Origin: a virus
Length of the DNA stretch: 64,000 nt
Virus record (IMG/VR): IMGVR_UViG_3300043673_000021
Span: 33,626-97,625 of that record
Reading direction: 5' to 3' (one strand)
The notes below the pieces were generated by a model. It made no database searches, had not been told where the DNA came from, and saw nothing but the letters and a program-made list of their open reading frames with translations. Shown here piece by piece: positions 6,987 to 14,808 of the stretch (positions within the stretch are counted from its first letter, which is position 1; each line of letters opens with the position of its first letter). Position numbers and translations under genes: made by a program.

Positions 6987-7181
6987 ATGAAGAAAACAAT
7001 TGACCTGAGCGCAGTTCCCGATGAAGATCTGAAGCGAGAATGGGCGCGCCGAAATAGCTTCAAGCGCAAGACTAAGGCCGGCGGTCGTCCTGTCATCAAG
7101 GAGCGCTGCCCCTGCGGAATCATGACCTTAAGGCGCGCTGAATCCCGTAAGCATGTGTGCGAGAAAATAAATGCAAAATAA
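6987..7181 (+). CDS. Small basic protein with CxC motif
   Basis: 64 residues: MKKTIDLSAVPDEDLKREWA then a basic region, GGRPVIKERCPCG and a late Cys (KHVCEKINAK). CPCG plus the later Cys/His may bind zinc. Resembles in style the small phage proteins with a GRP-x-CPCG tail, but no function is known. No ribosome-binding site, in keeping with a leaderless start from P1. Confidence 0.65.
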   Translation: MKKTIDLSAVPDEDLKREWARRNSFKRKTKAGGRPVIKERCPCGIMTLRRAESRKHVCEKINAK

Positions 7182-7184
7182 CTG

Positions 7185-7213
7185 TTGACATAAACACCAT
7201 GTTGTTTTAGACT
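7185..7213 (+). promoter_or_regulatory. Promoter P2
   Basis: Consensus TTGACA (7185-7190), 17-bp spacer, TAGACT (7208-7213). The spacer AAACACCATGTTGTTT is a near-palindrome centred on CATG and matches the P1 spacer, suggesting a shared operator between -35 and -10. Drives the gene at 7237 and probably DUF932. Confidence 0.7.
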
Positions 7214-7236
7214 TATGAATGTAAGGAGCAAGCGAG

Positions 7237-7458
7237 ATGAGCACAGCAAAGAGTTTCGAAGTTAGAGACATCAAGTTTTCCGCAGTGGATCGCGCGGTAA
7301 CATTGGCGATTTACGACACCCTGCGATTCATCAGCCGTATCGCGCGCCGATATGCTGACAGGCTTTCACGCACGGTCGATATCGATGCATTGCGCGGCGT
7401 GACTGACTTATCCGATGCGGATGACTTCAGCACCTCCGTTGATTACTTGGTCAGCTAA
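7237..7458 (+). CDS. Hypothetical protein
   Basis: 73 residues with good ribosome-binding site (AAGGAGC, 8 bases before ATG). Helical N-terminal part (DRAVTLAIYDTLRFISRIARRYADRL) and acidic C-terminus (DLSDADDFSTSVDYL). Not recognised. First gene after P2, and DUF932 follows within 100 bases. Confidence 0.65.
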   Translation: MSTAKSFEVRDIKFSAVDRAVTLAIYDTLRFISRIARRYADRLSRTVDIDALRGVTDLSDADDFSTSVDYLVS

Positions 7459-7556
7459 GCCAAGTTATCGTAGCTCGGACGTTTCCCGAGTAGCCCAGCT
7501 TAGCAAGTGGCATCGACCACAAGCGAGCACGGACAAAAAAGAGAGAGAAAATCGAC

Positions 7557-8600
7557 ATGCATAACATCAATACTTACATCGGACGCCAAGCAGCATGGCA
7601 TAAACTCGGAACGGTAACAGGTTCCTTTCAGACATGGGAACAGATTCAGGCCCACGGTGGACTGAATTTCGTGCCCTTCAAGGAACAGCTTTTCAGCCAA
7701 GATGGAAAGCTCGTAGATGCGTGGGGCGTTTTTCGTCCTGATACCGGAGACTTCCTCGGAGCGGTCGGTAAGGACTACACGGTGATCGACCATGCCCAAG
7801 GTTTCACGATGATTGATGCTTTGCTCGAAGCGCAAAACGGAGCGCATTACGAAACCGCTGGCGTCTTAGGACTTGGCGAGGTCGTATGGGGGTTGGCAAA
7901 TCTGAACACGAGTATCAACGTGGGAACCTCGGGAGACAAGATCGAAATGTTTCTCTTGTTTTCCACTGCACATAACGGCAGCTTCAGCCACTCTTACCGC
8001 ATGACCGGAACGCGCGTGGTGTGTCAGAACACGTTGAATGTTGCCCTGAAATCTAAGACGTCAGCGCAATTTCGCGTCCGGCATACTATCAACGCTCAAA
8101 AGCGCTTGGACAATGCGCACGAAGCACTAGCTTTGATCGGAGAAGAGACTAAAAGCGTTGAGGAAAAACTGAACCTGTTAGCCAAGCGCCGTATGACGAA
8201 GGACACCATGACGACGGTCCTTGATCGGCTGTTCCCTGGCCAGAAGGACGAAGCCAAAATGTCAACGCGTCGCGAGAATATCCTGTCGGATGTCCTTCGC
8301 TGCTACGAGTCAAACGACCGTAACCAATTTCCCGAGCAGCGCGGTACCGCATACAACCTCTTGAACGCCATCACGGAGTACACGGACCACAAGCGCTCAA
8401 CGCGGAAGGATGACAAAGGCGAGTCCGCTATGTTCGGTTCTGGCGATCGGCTCAAGTCGCAGGCAATGGAAGTTCTGTTAGAGACGGCGGCCGGATTGCC
8501 AGTTGTGGAGACTCGGACGGTTTACGTTCCGAAGTACACGGCACCCGCCGCGGTTTGCACTGTTTCTCTTTTGGATGCGATTCTCTCGGAGGCGAACTAG
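7557..8600 (+). CDS. DUF932 phage/plasmid-like protein
   Basis: 347 residues matching the DUF932 / TIGR03299 phage-plasmid family over its full length: AAWHKLGTVT near the N-terminus, FRPDTGDFLGAVGKDYTVID in the first third and TGTRVVCQNTLNVALKS in the centre. These proteins are common early genes of phages and conjugative plasmids; their biochemical role is not established. The C-terminal third is charged and helical (NLLAKRRMTKDTMTTVLDRL). Preceded by GAGAGAAAATCGAC, a modest ribosome-binding site. Confidence 0.9.
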   Translation: MHNINTYIGRQAAWHKLGTVTGSFQTWEQIQAHGGLNFVPFKEQLFSQDGKLVDAWGVFRPDTGDFLGAVGKDYTVIDHAQGFTMIDALLEAQNGAHYETAGVLGLGEVVWGLANLNTSINVGTSGDKIEMFLLFSTAHNGSFSHSYRMTGTRVVCQNTLNVALKSKTSAQFRVRHTINAQKRLDNAHEALALIGEETKSVEEKLNLLAKRRMTKDTMTTVLDRLFPGQKDEAKMSTRRENILSDVLRCYESNDRNQFPEQRGTAYNLLNAITEYTDHKRSTRKDDKGESAMFGSGDRLKSQAMEVLLETAAGLPVVETRTVYVPKYTAPAAVCTVSLLDAILSEAN

Positions 8601-8602
8601 CT

Positions 8603-8701
8603 ATGAGGACTAACCCGCGTTGGTACGCGCCCGTGGGCTACATCCTTATCGGGCTTTTGATCGGGCTTAACGTCGCAGCGATCATATCAACACTCACCTG
8701 A
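8603..8701 (+). CDS. Small single-pass membrane protein
   Basis: 32 residues starting two bases after the DUF932 stop codon. RWYAPVGYILIGLLIGLN followed by VAAIISTL makes one membrane-spanning helix with a short positively charged N-terminus. GGAGG lies nine bases before its ATG, inside the end of DUF932. Likely translated; function unknown. Confidence 0.5.
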   Translation: MRTNPRWYAPVGYILIGLLIGLNVAAIISTLT

Positions 8702-8780
8702 CCGCTGAGCCGCAAGCGCTGAAGGTTTCGCGGGCGAGTACCGCGATTCCTTGAGCATTTGAGGTTTAGAGGAGATTACA

Positions 8781-9071
8781 ATGCTGCGAATTGAACGACT
8801 CACCCACAAAGTGACAGGCGAACCACTGGCGGGTTTCTTTGTCCGTAACGCGATCGGTAAAGCGGTAGCGGTTGGCGCTTTCTCATCCGATGGCGGGTTT
8901 GTGACGCCAACACTCAAGCGCTACTGCCGTGATGTTGATCTCTGCCGGAAGATTGGCGAGTTAACCGGCATCCCAATCAAATGGAATCTAACGTTCTGGT
9001 GTCGTCACTTCACCAGCCACAACCGGCAGGATTTAATGCGCAGAGTTAGGCGGGAAAGGAAATGCAAATGA
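8781..9071 (+). CDS. Hypothetical protein
   Basis: 96 residues with a good ribosome-binding site (AGAGGAG). Compact mixed composition: RIERLTHKVTGEPLAGFFVR, two cysteines, then a basic C-terminus (RQDLMRRVRRERKCK). Not recognised. ATGA overlap with the next gene. Confidence 0.65.
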   Translation: MLRIERLTHKVTGEPLAGFFVRNAIGKAVAVGAFSSDGGFVTPTLKRYCRDVDLCRKIGELTGIPIKWNLTFWCRHFTSHNRQDLMRRVRRERKCK

Positions 9072-9472
9072 ATATCAGCGAACGTTTACTAGCGGCTGGC
9101 TACACCCACAAGCGCACACCGAACGCGATGAACACTGGAAAGCACTTTGTCACCTGCGTCGCGACGGGCGAAGTAATCGGCGAATGGACCGCGTTTCAAT
9201 CGCTCGATTTCCTTAACCGCATCACGGTAGAGAACTTCTTTGGTAAGCAGGTGCGCGTTAGCTACCTGACTATCAACCAAGGAAATGGTGACCCGGACGA
9301 ACAAGAGGACGGCGAGCTAGAGGGCGTTTTCAGTGGCGAATCAGACATCTACGGGAGAACGATTCGGTACCACTTAAAAACCTCTGAAGGCGATCCCTAT
9401 TTCATTTTTGCAGATGAAATCACAGAGATTGAGGAATTGGCAGGCGTAAGGCTTAGAAAAGGAAACCAATGA
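9068..9472 (+). CDS. Hypothetical protein
   Basis: 134 residues. A beta-rich middle (KQVRVSYLTINQGNGDPDEQ), an acidic centre and a DEITEIEEL helix. Not recognised. Starts in an ATGA overlap; an ATG six bases earlier is less likely. Ends in another ATGA overlap. Confidence 0.65.
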   Translation: MNISERLLAAGYTHKRTPNAMNTGKHFVTCVATGEVIGEWTAFQSLDFLNRITVENFFGKQVRVSYLTINQGNGDPDEQEDGELEGVFSGESDIYGRTIRYHLKTSEGDPYFIFADEITEIEELAGVRLRKGNQ

Positions 9473-9723
9473 ACACTACAATCACCATTATCGGCAAATC
9501 CGAGATGAAGGGACGCAACGGTTACTCGTCACTAGGGCAGGCGCAGTACGTAATGCTGCCTAACGTGGGAGATCAGCCAGAACTGCATTACATCGATTTT
9601 TTCTCGAAACGCGGAAGCGACGAACCGCCGGCCCGTCTCGTCCTGTCGCGCGAAGATGCGATAGCGTTTAAAGAATGGGTCGCGCAGTTGCCAATCGGAG
9701 AGCAAACCACATGCCTGCCGTAG
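9469..9723 (+). CDS. Hypothetical protein
   Basis: 84 residues, small alpha/beta protein (TTITIIGKSEMKGRNGYSSL ... ARLVLSREDAIAFKEWVAQL). Not recognised. Translationally coupled to the gene before it. Confidence 0.65.
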   Translation: MNTTITIIGKSEMKGRNGYSSLGQAQYVMLPNVGDQPELHYIDFFSKRGSDEPPARLVLSREDAIAFKEWVAQLPIGEQTTCLP

Positions 9724-9923
9724 CCCACCAATACGAAGCTACAATCCGCCGCGCGGCAATCGAAGCCGCTCAAGCGTCCATGGATGCGCACGGTTATCTG
9801 GTATCGCCCGAGATGGCGTACGACTTCATCCGCGAGCAGGTGTACGCTGAAACCGAACCATGGACGGCGGACATGCTGCCCGAGGGGATGCCGGACCTGT
9901 TCCGCGAGGTCTACACATCATGA
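9711..9923 (+). CDS. Hypothetical helical protein
   Basis: 70 residues from ATG 9711 (MPAVAHQYEATIRRAAIEAA), overlapping the end of the previous gene by 13 bases. Helical, acidic C-terminus. Not recognised. Confidence 0.6.
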   Translation: MPAVAHQYEATIRRAAIEAAQASMDAHGYLVSPEMAYDFIREQVYAETEPWTADMLPEGMPDLFREVYTS

Positions 9924-10117
9924 GAGCGCCCGTACTCACGATGCCACTGGCCCGCGCAGCAGCGTCCGATGCCGGTAACCGCTCCATGCGCGTGGGTGGC
10001 CGTACGGCATGGAGCGAGGACGACTACAGCGCAGCCTGCGAGGAATTCAACCGGCTGTGGCCAGAAACGCCCCACGGGGACGAAATTCCAATTCCTGGCA
10101 AACCTGATATTGCCTGA
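9920..10117 (+). CDS. Hypothetical protein
   Basis: 65 residues, starting in an ATGA overlap. Contains AWSEDDYSAACEEFNRLWP, a helix typical of small phage early proteins. Not recognised. The next 149 bases hold no gene I can support. Confidence 0.6.
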   Translation: MRAPVLTMPLARAAASDAGNRSMRVGGRTAWSEDDYSAACEEFNRLWPETPHGDEIPIPGKPDIA

Positions 10118-10266
10118 ATCCACTTTTGCCTGAAGGGCGAGGTATCTGGCTCACTTTTACAGCCCGTCGATGGCCTCTCGGGTGAGCCAACCCGCGGTAG
10201 CAACACTTGCCGCGGTAACGGCGGGCGGGAAGTATTCCGTCCGTCGAATATTTCAAGGAAGGTATT

Positions 10267-10635
10267 ATGAACAAAGCCCCCATCTGGACTCTGGAACGAG
10301 ACGGCGAAACACCCCAACAGCGGGAGGGTGAAACCAAAATCGTCTCGACGAAAACCGGCTACGCGGTAGAAATCAGCTTCGGCCCGGCCAAGATCCGAGT
10401 TCAGTTCGCGACCAAGCAAGAAGCTCTCGCGCTCTTCGGGATGGCGGACACCCCGGCAGTCATGGTGCTGTCGCAGGTTGAATCAGATACCGTATCCGCG
10501 CTGCGCAACCTCGGCACCGATGGCGACCAGGCTACCGCTGCCGTGCGCGATTGCTACAAGGCTGGCGCTGGCACTTTCGATGTGCTGTTTCGCGCAGCAT
10601 TGGCCAAAGTGCATGACGGTCGGAGGGTCCAGTAA
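10267..10635 (+). CDS. Hypothetical protein
   Basis: 122 residues with a clear ribosome-binding site (AAGGAAGG). N-terminal beta strands (KIVSTKTGYAVEISFG, KIRVQFATKQEALALFG) then an Ala-rich helical end. Not recognised. Confidence 0.65.
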   Translation: MNKAPIWTLERDGETPQQREGETKIVSTKTGYAVEISFGPAKIRVQFATKQEALALFGMADTPAVMVLSQVESDTVSALRNLGTDGDQATAAVRDCYKAGAGTFDVLFRAALAKVHDGRRVQ

Positions 10636-10698
10636 GGCCCAAATCAAGCAAAGGCTACCGAAGTGCTGATAATATTGATGTTAGGAGGGGACCCAACG

Positions 10699-10896
10699 AT
10701 GCGCACCGAAATAAACGACGAACGCCGCAAGGTGATGGGCCAGCGCTACACTCCCTGGGCTGGCGGTTTCACCTGCCGCATTTGCGATGCTCCGCTGCTC
10801 GATTGCGATAGCTTCTGCGCGTGCCCTAAGCACTGGGATCGCGTCGTGGAGATCGTGCGACCGGTTGGGCGGGAACTGGAACTGGCGACGGCTTAA
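10699..10896 (+). CDS. Small zinc-binding protein
   Basis: 65 residues; start chosen at ATG 10699 because AGGAGG lies 12 bases upstream. CRICDAPLLDCDSFCACPKH carries five Cys and one His in a zinc-ribbon-like arrangement. The stop codon meets the opposing gene's stop within a shared TTAA at 10893-10896. Last gene of the rightward block. Confidence 0.65.
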   Translation: MRTEINDERRKVMGQRYTPWAGGFTCRICDAPLLDCDSFCACPKHWDRVVEIVRPVGRELELATA

Positions 10897-11225
10897 AGCT
10901 CAACTTCGCCGCCGTCCGGCCTCTCCCCCGGCGGCTTCCAATAGTCCTTTCCGCGAACCGCATCCAGAAGCACGTCGCGAATCAAATTGGCGATATTGAA
11001 GAACGATTCGCCTTCCGAGTGCAGGCCCTCCATATTCGGCAGGCCTTTGAGCTTTGCAGCCTCGACGTTAGCCGCAAGCCCCCACTCTCGGACAAGTTCG
11101 CAGCATCTCTCGGTGACGCGTTCCTCGGTCTCCGTCTGAACCGCGAGCAATTCATCCGCGATTGAATCTATCACCCCAGCGGCTTTGTGTGCCCGGCTCA
11201 GCGCATCTTCTCGCGTCAGTCTCAT
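10893..11225 (-). CDS. Hypothetical protein, last gene of the long leftward operon
   Basis: 110 residues, helical, acidic: REDALSRAHKAAGVIDSIAD, then FFNIANLIRDVLLDAVRGKD. Not recognised. Tail-to-tail with the rightward zinc protein. Confidence 0.6.
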   Translation of the reverse strand: MRLTREDALSRAHKAAGVIDSIADELLAVQTETEERVTERCCELVREWGLAANVEAAKLKGLPNMEGLHSEGESFFNIANLIRDVLLDAVRGKDYWKPPGERPDGGEVEL

Positions 11226-11240
11226 ATCTCATCCTTAACT

Positions 11241-11399
11241 TTAACTTTCGAACTCCCCGTTGAAAGCGCGCCCGATGATGTCCATGACTTCCTCGCAGGT
11301 CAGAAGCACAACCGTGTCAGCTTTAGCGATCATCTCAAACGCGTGGCGAATTCGCGAATCAACCCGTGGCTGCTTCGTTGGATACGGCTCCAGCCCCAT
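11241..11399 (-). CDS. Hypothetical small protein
   Basis: 52 residues from ATG 11399 (MGLEPYPTKQPRVDSRIRHA). Helical. It overlaps the preceding 39-residue gene by 41 bases. An alternative start at 11459 is possible. Confidence 0.45.
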   Translation of the reverse strand: MGLEPYPTKQPRVDSRIRHAFEMIAKADTVVLLTCEEVMDIIGRAFNGEFES

Positions 11400-11478
11400 T
11401 GCGCTTACGGTATTCGTTGATGTGCTCGAACGTTGGCACCGCGTAGGCGAAAGGGTCATCCCGCGGCTTGGTCGTCAT
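11359..11478 (-). CDS. Hypothetical very small protein
   Basis: 39 residues, MTTKPRDDPFAYAVPTFEHI then a charged tail, starting just after the preceding stop. Coding-like composition but too short to assign. Confidence 0.4.
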   Translation of the reverse strand: MTTKPRDDPFAYAVPTFEHINEYRKRNGAGAVSNEAATG

Positions 11479-11482
11479 GCCT

Positions 11483-11668
11483 TCATCCCTTCCGCTCCAT
11501 CCGCTTGCCGCTGGGCATGGCAGCCTCGCCATCGCTTCGGAGGGCACCCGGACGATGTGCGAGAAGAATTCGCCAATCTGACGGCACCTGGGCCGCGCGG
11601 AAGCCCGCGAAGGGGGGCGCTGCAAGTTGGGCGAGTTCGCCGGCGGTTAGGTCGCTGAAGCGGATCAC
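11483..11668 (-). CDS. Hypothetical small protein
   Basis: 61 residues (MIRFSDLTAGELAQLAAPPF ... PSGKRMERKG). ATGA overlap with the nucleotidyltransferase gene upstream. Not recognised. Confidence 0.5.
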   Translation of the reverse strand: MIRFSDLTAGELAQLAAPPFAGFRAAQVPSDWRILLAHRPGALRSDGEAAMPSGKRMERKG

Positions 11669-12642
11669 GCGGTGACCTTCCCTGATAACCCGCTGCGGAT
11701 AATGCTCACCAGCACGCGCTCTGCTCCTTCTCGGTTCGGGCCGTCCGGCAACGTCGACGCATCACGCGCCGCGCGCGCCTGAGCCCAAAGGTCATCCGCC
11801 AGAAGCTTCACGTCCTCCAGTTTCCACTTGCCGGTTTTGATCTCCAGTAGTTCAGCGGCATCCTGCCGGTAAACGTGCATTTCTCCGGTCTTCATGAACT
11901 CTACGCACATCCGGAGTAAACGAATCAAATGGGCAGCGTTCTTCGTGTCATACGAGTGGCGGAGTACAAGTTGTTTGCGCTTCTCGCCCATGTAGCCGAT
12001 GTTCTCGCCCTTCTTTTGGAAGTTGCGGAGCCGGGCGAGTAGTTTATCCGGTGCCCAATTGACAGCATCACGAAGTTCGCCGGTATCGCGATCGGGCGCC
12101 GGGAAAACCTCGCCTTTATGGTTCGGGTGGATGCCGCGAAACTTCATTTCGGCAGTGACAGCCAAATACTCGCGCAACTCCTCCGGGTCGCGGCTCTCCA
12201 TCTTTTCCATTTGCTGGTGTGCGTAACCGGCGAAGGCGTTATAGACGTGCTTGCCGACGAAAAACTGGCGATTAGCAAAAAGAAGATCCGCGATCGGCTC
12301 GACAATCAGGCGGTGCCGGGGCTCAAGCCAGAGCATCGACATGATATTGGGGTTGCCTTGCAGGAGAAGCGAAACCGCTTTCCGCGCTTCGTACAACACC
12401 ACGTCGTACTGGCCAGCCTTGAACTCTTTCGTGCCGCGGCTGCCCCATTCGCCGAGCCCGAAGTAGTCCGTCTCGGAGCCCACGCAGAAACCCATCAGGT
12501 CGATATCGTCAATGCTATCGATGTTTTCCGGCGGAACATACATGCCGTGGGCAATTGACCCGCGATATCCAAGGTAAAAGCACTCTGGCGGCACCGTGAA
12601 AGTCACGCCCGTCTTGTCGGTCATTATCAGCTTTTCCGTCAT
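11665..12642 (-). CDS. RlaP-like nucleotidyltransferase (DNA polymerase beta superfamily)
   Basis: 325 residues. The N-terminal 80 residues contain the signature of the polymerase-beta-like fold: YRGSIAHGMYVPP (GS motif) followed by IDDIDLMGFCV, with the two catalytic aspartates of the DxD pair. This matches the PF10127 (RlaP) family, whose members sit near RNA-ligase or phage tRNA-repair genes, although no ligase is visible here. The rest is helical (LREYLAVTAEMKFRGIHP, KNAAHLIRLLRMCVEFMKTG), as in this family. Start at 12642 set by an ATGA overlap. Substrate (tRNA, other RNA or a small molecule) cannot be told. Confidence 0.8.
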   Translation of the reverse strand: MTEKLIMTDKTGVTFTVPPECFYLGYRGSIAHGMYVPPENIDSIDDIDLMGFCVGSETDYFGLGEWGSRGTKEFKAGQYDVVLYEARKAVSLLLQGNPNIMSMLWLEPRHRLIVEPIADLLFANRQFFVGKHVYNAFAGYAHQQMEKMESRDPEELREYLAVTAEMKFRGIHPNHKGEVFPAPDRDTGELRDAVNWAPDKLLARLRNFQKKGENIGYMGEKRKQLVLRHSYDTKNAAHLIRLLRMCVEFMKTGEMHVYRQDAAELLEIKTGKWKLEDVKLLADDLWAQARAARDASTLPDGPNREGAERVLVSIIRSGLSGKVTA

Positions 12643-12869
12643 ATCCTCACCTTGCTGCCTGCCTGTTCCCGCAACTTGGTCGCTTCCCGCCACTCGTCCA
12701 GCGTATCCAGCATTGGGTTGAGGTAGGTGCCGAAGAAATAGCCCCAATACGCCACATGCCCGGCTTCGACCTTCATCACATGGCGCGTCCACTTTTTCGG
12801 CTTGATGTGCGGTGCCATGTCAACGCAGTCGCCGGGTTGCGGGTCGATTCTTGGGTCGCGGTCGGTCAC
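12639..12869 (-). CDS. Hypothetical protein
   Basis: 76 residues from a GTG in a GTGA overlap. Contains a tryptophan/tyrosine-rich middle (KKWTRHVMKVEAGHVAYWGY) and a charged helix. Not recognised. Confidence 0.55.
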   Translation of the reverse strand: MTDRDPRIDPQPGDCVDMAPHIKPKKWTRHVMKVEAGHVAYWGYFFGTYLNPMLDTLDEWREATKLREQAGSKVRI

Positions 12870-13285
12870 GCTTCCACCATCCTGCATACCCGCGCCGTTG
12901 CTGCTTTCAGCGCATCGCCTTCCGTCCGCTCAAGTTGCGGGTATAACTTACCTGCCATCTGCCGAGCGTCCGCAAGCATTGACTGGTCTGGCATCTCACC
13001 GGTGTCCAACTGCTGAACCGCCCGATTCACCAGCGCGTGGATCTTCACAATGGCAACCCAGCAGTCGTCAAGATCGGCCTTGACACTCTGTTCTCCGCGC
13101 TCGAAGGCGTCCGATAGTTCGTCGGCAATCCGCTGGGCATCCTCGGAATCGCCGTAACTCTGCCCCATAACCGCCGTGCTGTCTGAGGCACGGAGCACAT
13201 CCCAAGTCCTGTCGTGGCCACATTTGGGACAACCGTTGTCAGCCACTTCAATGAAATATTCCGCCTGCTTTTCTTCTGTTTTCAT
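12866..13285 (-). CDS. Hypothetical protein with N-terminal CxxC
   Basis: 139 residues. CPKCGHDRTW near residue 19 suggests a metal-binding knuckle; the remaining 100 residues are an acidic helical domain (AVQQLDTGEMPDQSMLADAR). Not recognised. ATGA overlap with the next gene upstream. Confidence 0.6.
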   Translation of the reverse strand: MKTEEKQAEYFIEVADNGCPKCGHDRTWDVLRASDSTAVMGQSYGDSEDAQRIADELSDAFERGEQSVKADLDDCWVAIVKIHALVNRAVQQLDTGEMPDQSMLADARQMAGKLYPQLERTEGDALKAATARVCRMVEA

Positions 13286-13461
13286 ATCTTCACCTCCCTC
13301 AATCTCTTAACAATCGGCTCCCATCCCGCGATCCAAGCCCGCAGATTACCAAACGGTTGGCCGACAAACCGCTTGACGATTGGGGCCGCTTGCACAATCA
13401 CGCCGCGCTCGTCCAGTTCAACCTCGCAGGTGGACTTCGTACAGGAGACCCAAACCCTCAT
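13282..13461 (-). CDS. Small protein, short gene between coupled neighbours
   Basis: 59 residues, MRVWVSCTKSTCEVELDERG at the N-terminus and a Trp-containing helix (NLRAWIAGWEPIVKRLREV) at the C-terminus. ATGA overlaps on both sides support translation. Not recognised. Confidence 0.55.
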   Translation of the reverse strand: MRVWVSCTKSTCEVELDERGVIVQAAPIVKRFVGQPFGNLRAWIAGWEPIVKRLREVKI

Positions 13462-13688
13462 GGTCCTTCCGGATCATCGACATGGGGAGTTTCAGTAAGT
13501 AAGTCTTCCGCGTTACTTGTCATCCCTGATACGACACATTGCTCGACTAACTTTTCGCATTCAGTGAGAGCGTTTAATAGCCTATCGGCAATGCGAACCC
13601 GCTCACGAATGGAGTTCGCTTTTTCTAGACTGCCACCGAACGCCTCAATCACCTGAATCTGCTCGGTTAACTTGCGCTGAACGCTCAC
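13458..13688 (-). CDS. Hypothetical coiled-coil protein
   Basis: 76 residues from GTG 13688 (GTGA overlap). Long charged helix (VQRKLTEQIQVIEAFGGSLE, RIADRLLNALTECEKLVEQC). Not recognised. Confidence 0.55.
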   Translation of the reverse strand: MSVQRKLTEQIQVIEAFGGSLEKANSIRERVRIADRLLNALTECEKLVEQCVVSGMTSNAEDLLTETPHVDDPEGP

Positions 13689-13951
13689 GCGCCCACCTCT
13701 GGCTTCCGCCACCGCGAAAACACCAGCCCGCGTTCGCGCTCCAGCACGTGCTCAATCACCGCGATCCCCTGCTCTTTGGCGCTGGGCCAAGATCCGTCAT
13801 GGATCGCGCTGTAGTAGTTGTTGTCCTCTTCAGCGGAACACAGGTCGTTGCGAAGTTCGGCGATCAGCGCCTTGAGTTCGTCGACGTTACCGCGCTCGAC
13901 AATGGCATTGTGCCCGCGGTTCTTCTTGCACCAGTCGCATTGGCAGGTCAC
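13685..13951 (-). CDS. Hypothetical protein with CxCxxC motif
   Basis: 88 residues. MTCQCDWCKKNRGHN gives three Cys and a His at the very N-terminus, a probable zinc site, then an acidic coiled-coil (VDELKALIAELRNDLCSAEE). Not recognised. ATGA start. Confidence 0.55.
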   Translation of the reverse strand: MTCQCDWCKKNRGHNAIVERGNVDELKALIAELRNDLCSAEEDNNYYSAIHDGSWPSAKEQGIAVIEHVLERERGLVFSRWRKPEVGA

Positions 13952-14187
13952 GCGCTCACCTCGCTTTCCATGTACGCTCTACCCGCCGCCACGCACTCCG
14001 CGCAAAGATCGATCGTCGAGCAACGATAAAGGCTGTCTGTTATCAACCCCTTCCGTTTTGTGCAGTGTCGGCACAGAGGCTTGTCGCAGGTGCGCTTTGG
14101 TTCCCCCACAACGGACAGGATTCCATCACAGAGGCAAATAGCCGCTTGAGCCTTGCAGGCACCGCAGACTCCGTAAACTTCGATCAC
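13948..14187 (-). CDS. Cys-rich zinc-binding protein
   Basis: 79 residues from GTG 14187 (GTGA overlap); the frame is open further upstream but that part is low-complexity. Cysteines in pairs: CGAC, CLC, CDKPLCRHC, C, CAEC, enough for two zinc sites. Probably a small treble-clef or zinc-ribbon protein. Confidence 0.6.
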   Translation of the reverse strand: MIEVYGVCGACKAQAAICLCDGILSVVGEPKRTCDKPLCRHCTKRKGLITDSLYRCSTIDLCAECVAAGRAYMESEVSA

Positions 14188-14402
14188 GCCCCCACCTGCA
14201 CTTTCGCCGCGCGCTCGGCACGGAGGGCACGCCGCCTTTGATCGCCCAGCCGCGCCTTCTCCCGCTCCTGCGCTTCCCAGTGAGCAACGCAAACCGTGTG
14301 CAGCGGGTGGCTTTTCTCGAACGGCCGCCCGCAGGGTACGCCGGCGACGAGCCATTCACAGTGACCGGTGCCATAGGTTTTCCAGTTAAACTTGCTCGGC
14401 AT
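14184..14402 (-). CDS. Small basic protein
   Basis: 72 residues. CEWLVAGVPCGRPF followed by HPLHTVCVAHW suggests a Cys/His zinc site; the C-terminus is a basic helix (REKARLGDQRRRALRAERAA). GGAGG lies 6 bases before the ATG, inside the preceding gene, in a stretch duplicated before the gene at 14808. Confidence 0.6.
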   Translation of the reverse strand: MPSKFNWKTYGTGHCEWLVAGVPCGRPFEKSHPLHTVCVAHWEAQEREKARLGDQRRRALRAERAAKVQVGA

Positions 14403-14808
14403 TTGTCCCTCCTGGCGGGTCTAGTTCATCCGCGCGCTGCCGAAGGAACCGCGCCTCCTCTTTGCGCCTCAGAGCCTCATGCGGGTCGAGTTCGCGCGAG
14501 TATTCCGTAAGATCGGTAAATCCCATCCCGACCAACAGGGCGATCACTTGATCCTGGCTCGGGTTGGTTTCCCCAAGCGCGGCCAATGGCTCCATTCCGA
14601 GGCCAAAGAAAACGCGCCAAGAGTCTTGGAAAACTTCTATCCGTGCAGTAGGCTCCTTGCCTACAACTTCCCAGCGAATTGCGAACTCTCCATCCGTTCC
14701 ACCGTCTGGATAGTAGAGCCCGATCATGATCTGCGTCTGCGTATCCGGGCGCTTGTACCACGCCCGGTTGCTAACGTTGAAGCCTTTAGTTGGCGCGTTG
14801 TTCGGCAT
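14386..14808 (-). CDS. Hypothetical protein
   Basis: 140 residues from ATG 14808, chosen because GGAGGGACAA precedes it exactly as before the gene at 14402. Beta-rich N-terminus (TQIMIGLYYPDGGTDGEFAI), helical C-terminus (EARFLRQRADELDPPGG). Not recognised. Confidence 0.6.
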   Translation of the reverse strand: MPNNAPTKGFNVSNRAWYKRPDTQTQIMIGLYYPDGGTDGEFAIRWEVVGKEPTARIEVFQDSWRVFFGLGMEPLAALGETNPSQDQVIALLVGMGFTDLTEYSRELDPHEALRRKEEARFLRQRADELDPPGGTNAEQV

